Shown: piece by piece, positions 36,455 to 49,001 of the stretch
Layout: each line of letters begins with the position of its first letter
How positions within the stretch are numbered: the first letter of the stretch is position 1
Source: Epinephelus fuscoguttatus
Lineage: Eukaryota; Chordata; Actinopteri; Perciformes; Serranidae
Length of the DNA stretch: 64,000 nt
Reading direction: 5' to 3'
Assembly (NCBI RefSeq): GCF_011397635.1
Contig: NC_064754.1
Location: 37,763,543 to 37,827,542, forward strand
The notes under the pieces: model-generated
Seen by the model: the letters and a program-made list of their open reading frames with translations, nothing else
What the model was told of the DNA's origin: nothing
Databases searched by the model: none
Made by a program: the position numbers and the translations under genes

Positions 36455-39400
36455 CTGAGTGAAGCAGAGGAACACAGAGGGGAAAGGGGGAACAACCGAG
36501 TGATTAACACAGTTCTCAATAAACATTGTGACCCATTTATACCCCGTTATTTTGACGCAGATGAAATGACTTGCTGTAGTATTTCCAAGATGATTAACCA
36601 TCAAACTGTATTTACTGTGACATTTAGTGTGGAATAGTTTTGAAATGCTAAGTGCTTTGTTTTCGTTTTTGTTTTCAAACCTCAATCAACCTGCATTGCA
36701 ACGCTGCAACTAGTAGAATAGGAACTGACATTTAAAAAGAAATGTTGAAAATACAAAATGAATAAAGAATAGTACAAACAGTTGCTTTTCATCTTGTCTG
36801 GAGCTTGTGGTAGCAAAATACCATATGACACTTTATGATTTTCTTTTAACTTGTCACCCATTTGTGTATTTTTTGCAAAGAACTGTGGTAGCTGGTGCAA
36901 GATTAGAGCAATCCAGTGGATGTGTGTTGTGTTTGTGTCCTGTCTTTTTAATAGCAGAAGCTGAGCGCTCTTGTTCCTGCATGACAGGCAGCCAGTTTAT
37001 AACTTTGTGCTGGGCTTTGGCTGTAAGGTAGTAGCTACTGTACTCCGCTGTGCAACATATAAAGTTTTCTGCTGAACACACCTTTCTGTAATCTGCTTAC
37101 AGGCTGGGGAATGGCTCAGCACCACACACACATAGAGCACACACACAATCTGAAATAACAATAGGACTGACTGCAGGGTGACTAAAGCGGAGTCCAGCTC
37201 CTCTTTTCTTCTTCAATACACACACTGTCTCTCTGGTCATTAGTTCAAACTTGCCCTGTATCAATATTATTGCCCACCCCACATCCCTTATACACACACA
37301 CATGCACACAAAACTCCTCTGTTGTTGTTCTTCTTCACAAATGCTCATGCCCATCTATGTTGATTCCTGCCAAGCCACTCTGGCAGGACTCCAGCTGTGA
37401 CTGATCATTAAGGGGGACGTAGATCACAGCACTGGGAGACGACTAGTCTCTGATGATGATTTAGGATGGATGGACAGATACAATAGATAGTCACGGTACA
37501 GCTCCCCCTTCATGTAGAGATAATAGGGACTGACAGCATGACATGGCAGGATGGATGGGGAACACTGATGAAACAATGATGGCAGAACATGTGGGCACCA
37601 CGGCAGAACAACATGGCCTAAGTTGGGTAAATTAGGATGAGGCAGTGAGTCATGGGAGCTAAGACAGACACAATCAACAAATGTTGGTTTAGTGAGTGAC
37701 TGGTGACTGTCTCACTGTCACTGGTGAAATTGTATTGCTGTCATTTCATTTCAACAATATCTTCTGTTGTAAAAACAGTGGTGCCCCAGAAATTTTCCAC
37801 AGGGATGGCCAGATGGGGACGCTGAAAATCTTAAGGGGGCACACCAAAACAAAAAGCCGTAACTGAATTTCAGGAATTCTATGGTGCTGTTGAAGTGTAT
37901 AGACTAGTTGAAAACTATGTCAATATGAGAGTTAAGGAATCACATCATTTGGTTTCTTGATTTACAATTAATATCACTAATTATCTGATGGGCATAGAGT
38001 AATACTGGTTGTTAACATTTCAAACTCTTTGAAAGAAACAGAATGTAAGATTAAGGGGGACTGTGCCACTGTGTAAAAGCATGAATATAGTGTCCTGTCT
38101 CTGCATGACGAACAAACAGCTTATTGACTCTGAACGTACCCTGGCTGCTGTCAGACTGGCCGTTTTCTCATGAGATGTGAGTGGGAGTGAGAATGAGACC
38201 GTTGGCATTCCCACACAGTTATCACTATGTCTAAATGAAACTGAACCTTAACCATTGCTTAGGTTTTATTGATAGACTCTCCAGATACAGAAAATAACTG
38301 GACTTTATATATTCAGGTATTACTTGGGTAAACTACCACTGGCACTGTTAAACAATAGACCACATGTTGACAGACTCACTCTCATGCAATTCATAAAGGT
38401 AGCATTATATGTCACTCACTGATTCAGAGTTCTCAATGTGAAGTTTCCTTGTGAAACAGAGCGTCAAAATGAGCATTTTGCCACAGTGAGAAGGCAATTG
38501 TTCTGATGGTTTAAGTGAAATCTATTGCAAATCTCTGCTGAAACGGTTTCACTCACCCACACCTGCTGATTCTGTTGAAAATCCTGCTGAAAACAAACAA
38601 GCTCAGATCCATTAATACAATGATCCCGCAATGCTACAGTAGGGAAACAAGCCCCTCATTGATATTGTGGTATGGTAATGTAATCTGACCACTCTGGGTG
38701 TAAACTCTAGCATGCCCTAATGAGATATTTCACTTATGTATATTTGCTTCAACAAACTAATGGTGTTATATATCTAATAAGACATGCTGTTCTGTTGTAT
38801 TTTCTGAGATGCTCAGAGAAAGTTGGCAGAATTTAACCAAAGGTTCTCCAGCACTCTCATTGGGTAAGTGAGGTTGCAAGAGATTGCGGCTTAAAACTCC
38901 CATTACATAACAGACTTATGTTTTCTTCATTATCTACAAAGGGGCTCACTTTATCAAAAGAACAGCAAAATCATGATCATCATTAAAAATACATCTGCGA
39001 CAGGCCTTACAAATAAACTTGCCCTCCTTTTTTGGGGTCAGCAGTGTCCTAAGGTTGTTAAAGATCTGAGGGCATTTGACAAAAATGCAAATTAATTTAA
39101 ATAAATGCAGCCAACTTCATCCCTAATTAGAATTAGCTCTGCTGCTATCTAATGGTTGCTGACATAGTTCTTTGCACATTTTACAGTCACTTACTTTGAT
39201 ATGCTTTAGTCATTGTGGCAGAAAGTAACACCAGAAAAAGCTGGTCTGCACGGACTTGGCTGTTCAGAGTAAATTCTGTCACACAGTCAGTTTCTATTGT
39301 GGTAAACATTTACCTGATTGGAATATAATGGATGTATGTGTAGGAGAATTTCAAGTTCAATAAAAGCAAAGTAAATAACAGAATACTAGAATTGCACATA

Positions 39401-40925
39401 CCTGTTAACAAAATGCTTTGAGGATGCCCTCCAAATAACAGACACTCATTTCTGAGAATGCACACTTGTCTTGTTTCAGGTCACTGATGTTTACTCAGCA
39501 CAAAGGGAATCTCTTTGCTCACAGCTCTACAGCTCCGCTGCCTGTATCTCCTCCCTCGTGCACACTAAAACCCTCAGTACACCAATTGTGCACGCCCACA
39601 TATGCATACCATGATCACACCAGCAAACATTCACTAACACAAGAATGTACACGTGTGCATCTATCAACACATGTGCTGGAGGCTTACCTCATTGTTGTGG
39701 ATTTGAAAATGTATAGTACTAATCCAATTAGTGAGCAACACACATTCATAACTACACCATGCAAGTGAATGAGGAATGTAGCAGAGGGATAAGAGGGTGA
39801 TTATAAGACTACGCACTCTCATTTCATCCTTTTATATCTGCAGGAAAAAAAAACCTGAATGGTGTGATTTTATGAAGCATTACATGCCTTAATATTTTCT
39901 TTACATCATATTTTGGTGCAAATAACAGAAATGTGAGTTCAGCGAATTGTTTCAAGATGTTATTAACAGCACTCTGATGAATGCATCTATTTATTTTAAA
40001 AGTAGTCAAATCAAGTCAAGAGGCTTTTATTCACGTAGACTACAATCATAAATCACAAGTTTCCCTCAGAGGGCATACGACACCCTTTATAAATGACAAC
40101 ACAGGATGAAAACTGAAACAGACATTCCAACAAAATGAATCCCATCACGTCATGTTGTATCAGCAGTGTTCAAGGGTTGGTTAAGGGTGACATCTCTCCA
40201 AGACGAACCATATTCAGATCCCACCCCACCCTCACCCCTTATAAATTTGACTGCTCATATTAGTATTACTATTACTGATAAGCAAGTACAGCTTTACAGT
40301 GGTGCTATGAATATAGAATAAATGAAAGCTGCTACTGTCTAGACAAATCACACATGCAGTGCAATATAAATGACTGACAGTTTACTCAGACTTAAAATAG
40401 CTGAGATGGTTAATGGCTGCTTGATTAGCAGATAGTGGCCAAACAGAGGAATTACAACTGCTGAGTCTGTCACGTGATGCCCTGCAGCCTGAAAAGACTT
40501 TTCTTTGTAAATCAGTGGATACAATTTTCTGAGCATCAAAAAATGACTTCTTTCACTGTTGGGATTTTTTCCATTCAGCCCGTTAACATTTGGGAATGAT
40601 TGTATCCCCATTCAGGTTAGTGGAGCCTGAAACCAGTTGTAGGCGACTCAACGTGCAAAAGTCTCTAGTGTGCCTGCTCTATGGATCACACAGTGTGGGC
40701 ACAGTGCTGATCATCTGGGTAATTTTATACACGGCATTTGTGCCACTGAGAAACTTTCATCAGAATGAATGTGGCACTGCCACCAGTGTTGTATCCAGGT
40801 CTCTTTACACATCCATGGATCTTAACTTGTTCTACATTGTCACAATACATTTAAAGAACCTAATGACTCAAAACAACCAACTGAATGCACTGACTGAATA
40901 TCATGTACAAATGTGCCAAAGTCCC
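36455..40925. other. Gene-free region upstream of the MISP-family gene
   Basis: It should contain the MISP-family promoter and untranslated first exon(s), which I could not place. Copy C of the dispersed repeat is at 37790-37975 ('ggccagatggggac', 'cacaccaaaacaaaaagccg', 'gagagttaaggaatcacat'). Otherwise nothing was recognised. It also holds the 3' flank of lipocalin copy 1; the nearest minus-strand AATAAA is far away at 40026-40031. Confidence 0.5.
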
Positions 40926-41543
40926 TCATGCATTTTGCTCCTCTGTTTTCTTTTCAGTCTGAGCTGCTGCTGCTGTTGGTCGGCTCACAGGCTGTTCTGG
41001 ACAAAGCTCCTTGGTAGGATCCATCACAACGGGTGTAGGCAGCTGATAACACTCCAGCTGAGCCTTGAACTCCTCCAACTCCTTCTCCTCCACAGATCTC
41101 CTCCTGCTCAGCAGGTACAAGTCTACAGATTGCCTCCTCTTTGACTTCACAATCCACTGCATCACAACACAGTCTGGACAGGACGTATAGAGGAAAGTCC
41201 CGTTGAGGTTGAAGCGATTCCCCACATCGAAGGTGAAGCTGCTGCCCTCTACAGAGATGTTGTAGAGTTGGTACTGACATTGATCATCAAAGCGGTTGAT
41301 TTGGGTGTAAGAGAAATGGGAAGTCTCACTGCCATTGGAGAAGTACATAGTGATGCTGTCTCTTAGTTTTAGGGCCTCCATGGATGACGAGTGGTTGAGA
41401 CTGCCTGCAACTAAAGCCCATCTGCCCTCAAGATGATGAGGATCCAGCTGATCCAAAGGGTGGACCAATTCTTCACAGGCCAGAGGAGCTGAACAGCTCA
41501 CAGTCATCAAGCAGAGGAGGAAGGTGGCAAACACAGCAAACAT
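40926..41543 (-). CDS. Lipocalin copy 1, TBT-binding/PSTBP-like secreted protein
   Basis: A single exon encodes 205 residues. The start at 41541-41543 (MFAVF) is chosen because the same MF start begins the other copies and the frame has no ATG further upstream. Residues 1-18 are a signal peptide with likely cleavage before APLACEE. The lipocalin GxW motif is in LEGRWALVAGS. Conserved cysteines are in APLAC, QCQY, TSCPDC, LEC and ELCPEQ. NHSS, NGSE, NISV and NGTF are N-glycosylation sequons. The family includes fish tributyltin-binding proteins and pufferfish saxitoxin/tetrodotoxin-binding protein, and is related to alpha-1-acid glycoprotein: a secreted eight-stranded barrel that carries small hydrophobic or toxic ligands in plasma. 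The ligand of this copy is unknown. It is the leftmost of five head-to-tail copies and has the longest C-terminal tail. No intron is present. Confidence 0.85.
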   Translation of the reverse strand: MFAVFATFLLCLMTVSCSAPLACEELVHPLDQLDPHHLEGRWALVAGSLNHSSSMEALKLRDSITMYFSNGSETSHFSYTQINRFDDQCQYQLYNISVEGSSFTFDVGNRFNLNGTFLYTSCPDCVVMQWIVKSKRRQSVDLYLLSRRRSVEEKELEEFKAQLECYQLPTPVVMDPTKELCPEQPVSRPTAAAAQTEKKTEEQNA

Positions 41544-41648
41544 ATTGAAATTACACAGATTCTGTGTTGACAAAGTATTCACTTTTTAATGTGTGGTCTC
41601 AGTTGTGACTTCTAACCAAGAGTGGAGCTGTGTTAGGACGCTTGTCTG

Positions 41649-41744
41649 ATTTTATACTACAAACTGCATCATGAATGTCCAGTCTTGCAACACAGTACAA
41701 GTTCATTGTCCTTTATCCAGCTGTGGACTCCATCATTGTGCAAT
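41649..41744 (-). promoter_or_regulatory. Lipocalin copy 1 promoter: TATA box and C/EBP-like site
   Basis: On the minus strand a TATAAAAT is formed by 41649-41656, 106-113 bp upstream of the start codon. A C/EBP (NF-IL6) match, TTGTGCAAT on the plus strand, is at 41736-41744. The same pair at similar spacing precedes the other lipocalin copies. Confidence 0.65.
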
Positions 41745-42013
41745 AGAGGATTCGTTTCATAAGGCTACTAGTTGTACTGTTTTGTGGTTCTCTCCCACTT
41801 GAGATTTCACTGTGGATTGTTTATTTATTTATTTATTTAGATATTTTCTCAGAATAAAACAATGTTTGTGTTGGAATAAGATCACCAGTCTCCAAACTGG
41901 CAATCTTCAACCTTGTCTTTGCTGACAGTAATTATACAGAGACAGCGTAGAACAATGCTTATACTTGTATACTTGTTATGTCTAAGTTCATAACTAAGAT
42001 AAGAGTCTAATGA

Positions 42014-42049
42014 CATATATATTTATATATATATATATATATATATATA
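42014..42049. repeat. (AT)n microsatellite
   Basis: A near-pure AT tract with one interruption. Confidence 0.95.
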
Positions 42050-43369
42050 CAAGATTTTTCTCTTTAAAAGACTGTTGTTTTTTTGTTTGTTTTGTTTTTT
42101 ACAAGGAATTAGTTTTGGGGCTGGGCACTACAATATGACTACTGCAGGCAAATCTGGTGTTGTGGTTATGTGTGTTTGCAGTAAGCTATTTAGTTGAATT
42201 TAAATGTTGGCATCTTAGTTAACTGTACAGCTGAACAATGTGGCCATCCTTGAAGTTAGCCTTTGTTCAATGGTGAGCCATGAGAGGCTGAAAGTTTTGT
42301 CTCAGATGCAGATGACCGTGCTTGTAAACAGTCCAGGTGGCACAAATTAATGCTTTAGAAGATTTAAAAACTTGACCCAATGTGTGTGAGTGTACATAGG
42401 AAAAACATGTTTTTGTGACTGCAACACCTCGGTCCATTTGATCAACTATTGTATTAATGTGATGGGTAACTGTCAAGGATAAGGCCCAGCAATTTCACTT
42501 TGTGCACCTGTTGTATGGGTTCACCAGAGATGGATAGCTCAGGTTAAGGCTTAGAAACCAATCTGTGACATGATCTGAAGGAAATACTTTAAGCTGTGGT
42601 TACTGAGGCTCATTTATTTGTTATAATCCAATCACGTACTAAACTCAACTCACAAAAAAAAAAACTTGATATAATTCACAGAATGTGGCTGCTGCATGAT
42701 ATATAGTGGAATCATCAGCGTACATTGTCATACCTGCATTTTGCACAGCGGAAGGCGAGTCATTAATTAAAATGAGTGGTCTGAAACAACTTCCTTGAGA
42801 CTCCCTGCGTAGAAGAAATTATGGAATGAGCTGAGATAAAGACTTTGGAGAGCAGTTTGTATAAGATATGTGCCTATTATTGCTAAAAGACTTTGTTAAA
42901 AACTGGCACATGAAATGAAAGAAAGAAAGAGTGAATGACACAACCAAAAACGACTCCAGTTTCCAACTCCAACTTCCGACAATTACACAGAATTTTTACA
43001 TTAAAATATAAATGTACTATGTTGGTGTATTTCTACATTCATTTCCAAATAACTCAAAGGAAGGATACAAGGTTTCTGGTGCTAAAGGCTATTTTACTCG
43101 ACGTCCTATGCTGTAAGCATGAGCTCACAAGTTCCATTTGAACACAGCATAATAGCATTATCAGTAGCTTTGTTCTATTCCAGCTCGTTCGTATTCTGAA
43201 CTCTTCAATTACTGCTGCTTTGTCAATGATTTCAGCGTTAGACACAGACGCACAAAGGCACCTTTTGAGGCGGTATGATATGCAGCCTGGCAGCATCAGT
43301 TTATAATGCCTGTGTATCATATCACTGAGAATAATGCGTCAGTTTATAACAGCACCGGACGGGACGGTG

Positions 43370-43730
43370 TCAGTTAACGACCTAATATAAGGAGCTGGAA
43401 AGTCACCATAGGGTGGGTGGGAAGGGAGGTGAATAGGTCCAACAAACCCCAAACCTTCACCCAGGGGGCCACCGTTTGCTTCCCATATAGATGCTGAGCC
43501 AAACCATGACTTTTTTTTCTAAACCTAACTACGTGCTGTTGTTGCTTAAACCTAACCACTGCACCTTTGTTGCACAAATAAACATAAATACAAGACTGCA
43601 TGAATCTAACCAGCTGAAACTGTACATTTCCTGTTAAAATGGAAGCATATTTTCAAAAGACACAATGCATGTAACAGGCGTAAATTGACACAGCGTCCCA
43701 GAGGATAATTTGAGTGTCATATGGAGATGT
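43370..43730. repeat. Dispersed repeat, shared with 46490-47040
   Basis: Matches the 46.5-kb segment in order: 'ggtccaacaa', 'gtttgcttcc', 'gccaaacc...tttt', 'cctaaacc', 'acatttcctgt', 'ggaag', 'catgtaa(c/t)aggc' and 'cgtcccaga'. Both are probably copies of one non-autonomous element. Confidence 0.75.
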
Positions 43731-45076
43731 AAAAGTCCACTGACAAAACAGCAGTATTTGACGAGGCTGGGATGAGAATGTGTTGTCTTCAGTAAGTCAT
43801 AGTAGTGACTCGGAACATGAGGACTGTGAAACTAAAGCAGCTAAATTTAGCTGACAAGCCAAAATGTCTCCCATTAGAAAGTCCTAACCAATATGTAATT
43901 TGTCATGATGAATAAAACTATTTGTTGTTTAAATGAGAGTTTCACATTTAGGCAAATAATTTGCTTATTGACTTTCTTGCTTTGAGTTAGATGGGAAAAT
44001 TGATACTCTCATGTTTGTATGCTAAATATGTAGCTGTGACTGTGCCAAACACGGCGGTCCAACCTATCTGAAGTTTCTGCTGTGCGTATTTTATGTACTT
44101 TGTTGCTCTGTTATCATGTCTGATAAGCCAAATCCACTGGCACAGAAGCTAAACAATATACTACCGTGGACAGGGCTGCAGCAAAAGCATATTTTGGCCA
44201 CTTTAAAAAATCAGTATCTGTGTACTGCCTCTGCTTTATCATGCACACTAATCAATAAACACTGCAGTAATCCAGCAACTTAGTGTTTTGGTACGTAAAA
44301 TCACAGTTTTTGTAGTATGATGGCTTTGATATAACAGCTTCAGTTACCTGTCAGAAAAGATTGTTTGCCAGCAAGGTAACATGGTGAAAATATTACAAAT
44401 ATAGTATACACTTAAACTGATGCTGATTTTTTTTGTTGGGCTTTTTTTTAGGTGGCTAAAAACTAACTAATTTAGACAGAGTCTGCTCAGTGCCATTTGA
44501 TTTTAATGTATGTGATGCAAGGATTTTCTACCCTGAAGTTTTTGTAAATAAACACTATGATTCGATCTGTAATTTGGCATGTGAACCAAAGTGAAAAGAT
44601 GCATTTTGTAGCACTGATCAATCGAACAAGCTATAATGCCAGGCTAGTTGTTTACTCCTGTTACTAGTCTTTGTGCTAAGCTAAGGTAACCAGCTGCTGC
44701 TGCTGATACACACATCTATGAGTGGTAAGAATCTTTTCATCAAACTTTAAGTAAAAAATATATTTCCCAAAATGTCTAATGCAAAAATTCCAACATACCG
44801 ACAAGTTTGTCAAAAATCATTTTATTACCACACAAAATTAATGGCCAACAAGTAGAACCTGATAATGTATTCTGCTCAACCTCTTTGTGTGGTATATTTC
44901 AGCATCATTAAAACTAATAACTGTAATGGGACACGTTTACTGATAATACCTGGGAGAATTAAAAGGAAAATATAATTTTTTATCTCTAAAACAACCTACT
45001 GCCATTGACATAAGGTACTGTAGTGCAAATATATGCACAATATGTGACCAAATATAAATGAATGAATCAAAGTCTC

Positions 45077-45671
45077 TTAGGCATTTTGTCCCTCTGTTTT
45101 TGCATCAGTTTGAGCTGCTGTACCACCAGCTGTCTGTTCTGGACAAAGCTCTGAGGTAGGATCCATCGCTTTAGGTGGAGGCATGTTCAGACACTTCATC
45201 TGAGCCATGAACTCTTCCATCTCCTTTTGCTCCAGCTGTCTCCTCCTCTTGCTGAACAGATGGAAATCTGCTACCCCCCTCCCCTCTCTCTCCACAGCAA
45301 AGCGTATCAACAAACAGTCTGGACAGGATGTATAGAGGAAGGACCTTGTGAGATTGAACCACCTATCCAGTTTGTGAGTGAAAGTGCTGCTTTCTATTGT
45401 CAAGTTGTAAAACAGATACCAACACTGGCCACGGAAACGGTTGCTCTGGGTGTAGGAATAGACAGAAGTTTCACTGGAATTGGAGAAGTACACAGTCATG
45501 CTGCTTGGATCATGTCGATTGAGGGGTATCTGGTTCTGTGCAACTAAAACCCATCTGCCCTCCAAATGGTGAGGATCCAGTTGATCCAAAGACCAAGTCT
45601 TCACAGGACAGAGGAGCTGAATGGCACCCAGACATCTGGCACAGGAGAAAGATGGCAACCACAGCAAACAT
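45077..45671 (-). pseudogene. Lipocalin copy 2, frameshifted pseudogene
   Basis: The start (45669-45671, MFAVV), the signal peptide and the N-terminal SCEDLV are intact. A deletion of 5 bp relative to the other copies, between 45591 and 45592, then shifts the frame. After the break the rest of the lipocalin remains open to the normal end: LEGRWVLVAQ, TSCPDC, CLNMPPP and ELCPEQ. The downstream frame has no ATG of its own before the barrel; its apparent start is a TTG codon. The segment after the GxW motif is also shorter than in the other copies (AQNQIPLNRHD). The long intact downstream frame means the break is recent or is a sequence error. An extra in-frame ATG lies 21 bp upstream of the start, as in copy 5. 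If transcribed it would give only a short peptide. Confidence 0.8.
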
Positions 45672-45770
45672 ATCTCTGTATGTTGAAGTCATAATTACTC
45701 TGTCTTCTTTGCTCCTTTTCTTATGATCTCAGTTTTTGTGTCTCATCAAAAGTAGAACTGGTTTTATAGT

Positions 45771-45850
45771 ACAACTTCTATTGGGAAACTACAGTATTGC
45801 AGTAAAACTTTATTAATCATTACCCAGCTGTAAACACCATTTTTGCACAA
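45771..45850 (-). promoter_or_regulatory. Lipocalin copy 2 promoter: TATA box and weak C/EBP-like site
   Basis: TATAAAAC on the minus strand (45771-45778) lies about 105 bp upstream of the start codon. TTGTGCAAA on the minus strand (45842-45850) is a C/EBP-like site in the opposite orientation from the other copies. The promoter appears retained although the reading frame is broken. Confidence 0.5.
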
Positions 45851-46489
45851 AGAAAGTCTGACTTTGGGAGTGATCAATGTTTGCACTGGAATGACTCCAT
45901 TAGTCTGTCAACATGCAACCTTTATGGGTTAGAGAGTTAGAGAGTATTCATATGTCATTGGGTTTAAGGCTATAATTAAAACTAATAATAATAATTTATT
46001 TTCAATTTCTTTTTTCTTTTTTTCTGTTTATTGTCATAGAAAAATGCAAAACCATCATCATCACCATAATCAAGATGTTTTATCCTCTCCATTTTTGACA
46101 AAAAAAGGTTTGTGCATTTCACATCTGTCAATAACATTCAAGAACTTTCCTCCCCTAACAAGAAGAAATGTTGGGAAGGTGAGTGTTAATATAACACTTC
46201 ATTAATAATTGATGTATCTCATACAAAGCTTTAACTTGTGTGAATAACAATGTAGACATTCATTATAAAAGGAATCCAGAGAGTGAAAGAAAAAATTTTG
46301 TGTACTACATTATATTAAAAGGGGCACTCTATGATTTTACATGCTATAAGAAACCACGAGAAGTACGAAAGTTACTTGTGACATCAGAAGTAATTTCGTC
46401 TAGGTTTGGGGTTTGGAGACTAATAATTTGTTTTAATTAATTAAGACAAATTGTTTAATACATTGTTTTTTAAAGTAGGCCTACTAGAG

Positions 46490-47040
46490 CAACCCGGTCT
46501 CACTCCGAAGTCGTTGAATACCAGTACTCAGGCAGTGACTTCCGGTGTCAGACAATGCGGATAACAGTCGTACTTTGATGTCGGCATGATGCGTAGCTGG
46601 CCGCGTTATTGTGTAATGACACCCAGTGGCGTAAGGGGGAATTTGGGCTGGACAACAATGTAAGTTAAGGTCCAAGTCCGAGAAGGTTGAGTGGGAGGGG
46701 TGGTGGATGTGTCCAACAACCTTTCACTAGTGAGGCGGGCGTTCGCTTCCTGTATGATTATAAAGCCAAACCTTGTTCTTTTGTCCTAAACCCAACCTCA
46801 TGCATGTGCATGTGTCCAGGAAAAAAACGAAAATTCACGGTGCTGCACCGACGTAGTGCATTTATTTTGAAAGAGACTATATGCAAACTTTACATTTCCT
46901 GTGAAAAGGGAAGTGCATTTTGAAAACAGACAGTGCATGTAATAGGCTAAAGTTAACACGCCGTCCCAGAATGTCAACGACCAACGCACTCAGGGTACCT
47001 TGCATACCATATCTTGATGTGGAAAGTCAATGATTGAACA
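46490..47040. repeat. Dispersed repeat, longer copy of the 43370-43730 element
   Basis: Starts near 'ccggtctcactccgaag' and shares an ordered series of words with 43370-43730. The start resembles 'cctggtctcacagaaaagg' at about 337 in the window, so that region may be a third, diverged copy. Confidence 0.65.
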
Positions 47041-48937
47041 TCGATTTGTGATGAAGTTGGAGTGTGTTGTTGACCAAAGTACACCGGTCTGTATGCCTGT
47101 ACGCACGTGGATGAAGGTGTGGCTTGTTTGGAATGTTATGTAACCACTGTTTCTATGGTGGCAAGTTTACATGCACCCCCACTTTCAGATATAATTTGTT
47201 GTGGAACCAGGCCAGTGTTGGATTATAAATGCTAGTTTGCTAGCTAGCATAGTAGAAACCAACCTATTAGCTAGCCTGAGGTGGGTGTGGATCTGGTTTT
47301 AGTGTTGTTTAAACAAAGTTATATCATTGTAAACTTTCACTTTTTTAGCTGTTCCAGTAAGTGAAAGGATGTTTTGCTGCTAGCTATAGACTGAGATCAA
47401 ATAATTCACTGTGGAAAGGTGGAAAGTTTTCTTGCATGCTACAAAAGTTGATATCATGAATCAATCCACACACTTTAAATGTCATTATAACAACTTTGAC
47501 CGACTTTTGACTTGTTTTTACTGTCTCTCATGCACAACATACACTTTAGCGCATAACAATTGTATGCAAATTTGAAGCAGATAGGATTATGTGAACTGAA
47601 AAAAAAAAAAAGTGGTGGAGCATAGTTTCAGTATGCTCCAGCAGGACCTTACCCCTGGATGCACCATTTTTTGGCCGAACCTTAGTGTCGCACAAAATTT
47701 GCCTCGTTGATTGTATTAGCCATTCTGAAAATATGATGACACTCACTGATGACAGTGGCCAATATTTATTTGTTATGTTGCATAATTTTTGCATATGCTA
47801 AATGTTCTGTGATTATTTGTTGTCAGGCTCTGACAACAGGAGCTAGCATAGCATACTCAGCTTCTGATCCAGAGAAGAAGCCACTGTCTGGACTCGACTC
47901 TGGCAAGACGTAAGAGGGATACTGGTACTGTGTGGTGCGCATATGTGGTTTGTTTTCATGTTTGGGCAACTGTTAAGCTCTGCATCTAGAGAGAGGGAAA
48001 CAGACTGAATTGCAACAAGGCACAGATGCTTATCTCTTATGTGTTTTGTTTTTTTTAATATCTAAGGAAAAACATGCATCTTTCTGAGAAGTAGGCTATG
48101 AAGTAATGATTTTTCTTTTCATTTTGTCATCAATATTCAGAAGAGCAGGTGTACTGTATGGGAAGAACTTTCCTAAGAGGCCAATTTTTGTTTTGTAAAG
48201 AGGCTCATGTTCCAGCCCACTGTAAATCTGTGCATTTGCACTTACATTAACATATAATTACATTTATTTTGTTGGGCTATGTAAGCACTAAAAATTCTTC
48301 TCATTGAGAAGGTAGTTGTATAGCAGGATAGAAAGGCTTTTGAAGCAGTTATTTAAAAGAAACAAATCTCTTTTATGTGAAAGAAGATTTTAAAAAGGGT
48401 TGTTTAATAAAGCTGTATGACTGAATTTGTGCTTATTCAAAGCTAGTGCAATGAAGGGCTAAATGACTTTGAGCCAGTTCAGATATTTAACATCTTTATT
48501 GGCCAAGAATTTCACAATCAGAGTTTCTCTGATGGGAAGACATGTTTTTTCAAATTAGAATCACATCAAGAACTAATAGCCAGAAAGTCAAGTCCTACAA
48601 CTTTATGGAAATCCAATGATAGATTGCTGAAATGCCCCTTTAATGACTTGGTTTCAAACCATATCTATAAGTATGGAAAGAAGCACCAAGTTCTATCTCG
48701 TTTGAACAGCATACATGAAATAATTTCTGAAATTAAAACACTGAAATGTTACAGCTGGAATTTGATTGAATATACAAACCATCCAAGGCTGATAAGAGAC
48801 GTATAGTCCTAGTCTTGTCATGGCAGGTTTGTGCAACTGAGCCTGATGATCTCATTTGGAAATGAACTTAAAAATGTTGTCGTTGTGAGGTGGACAAAAA
48901 GACAATTTCTCACTGACAAGGACATACTGCACTTTTT

Positions 48938-48943
48938 TTTATT
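48938..48943 (-). other. Candidate poly(A) signal of lipocalin copy 3
   Basis: AATAAA on the minus strand, about 60 bp downstream of the stop codon. Confidence 0.5.
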
Positions 48944-49001
48944 CACACAATATGACAAAAATATCATCGTGAATGAAAGTATCTCAAGGCTGTTGTTTCT
49001 C

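Larger units (their letters stand above)
41745..45076. other. Intergenic spacer between lipocalin copies 1 and 2
   Basis: Contains a TTTA tract (about 41819-41839), an AT microsatellite (42014-42049) and a dispersed repeat at 43370-43730. No coding exon was recognised. A candidate poly(A) signal for copy 2 is on the minus strand at 44821-44826. Confidence 0.55.
45851..49001. other. Intergenic spacer between lipocalin copies 2 and 3
   Basis: Contains the dispersed repeat at 46490-47040. The remainder is AT-rich with no recognised exon. A minus-strand AATAAA at 48938-48943 lies about 60 bp past the copy 3 stop and is its likely poly(A) signal. Confidence 0.55.

Noticed and set aside
36389..36685. 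N-terminal extension of the MISP-family ORF
   Set aside because: It crosses a splice acceptor near 36454 and includes AT-rich intron-like text. The ATG at 36386-36388 has a much better start context.
40590..41144. 184-residue plus-strand ORF over lipocalin copy 1
   Set aside because: It is the antisense shadow of the lipocalin reading frame. Similar shadows occur over copies 2-5.
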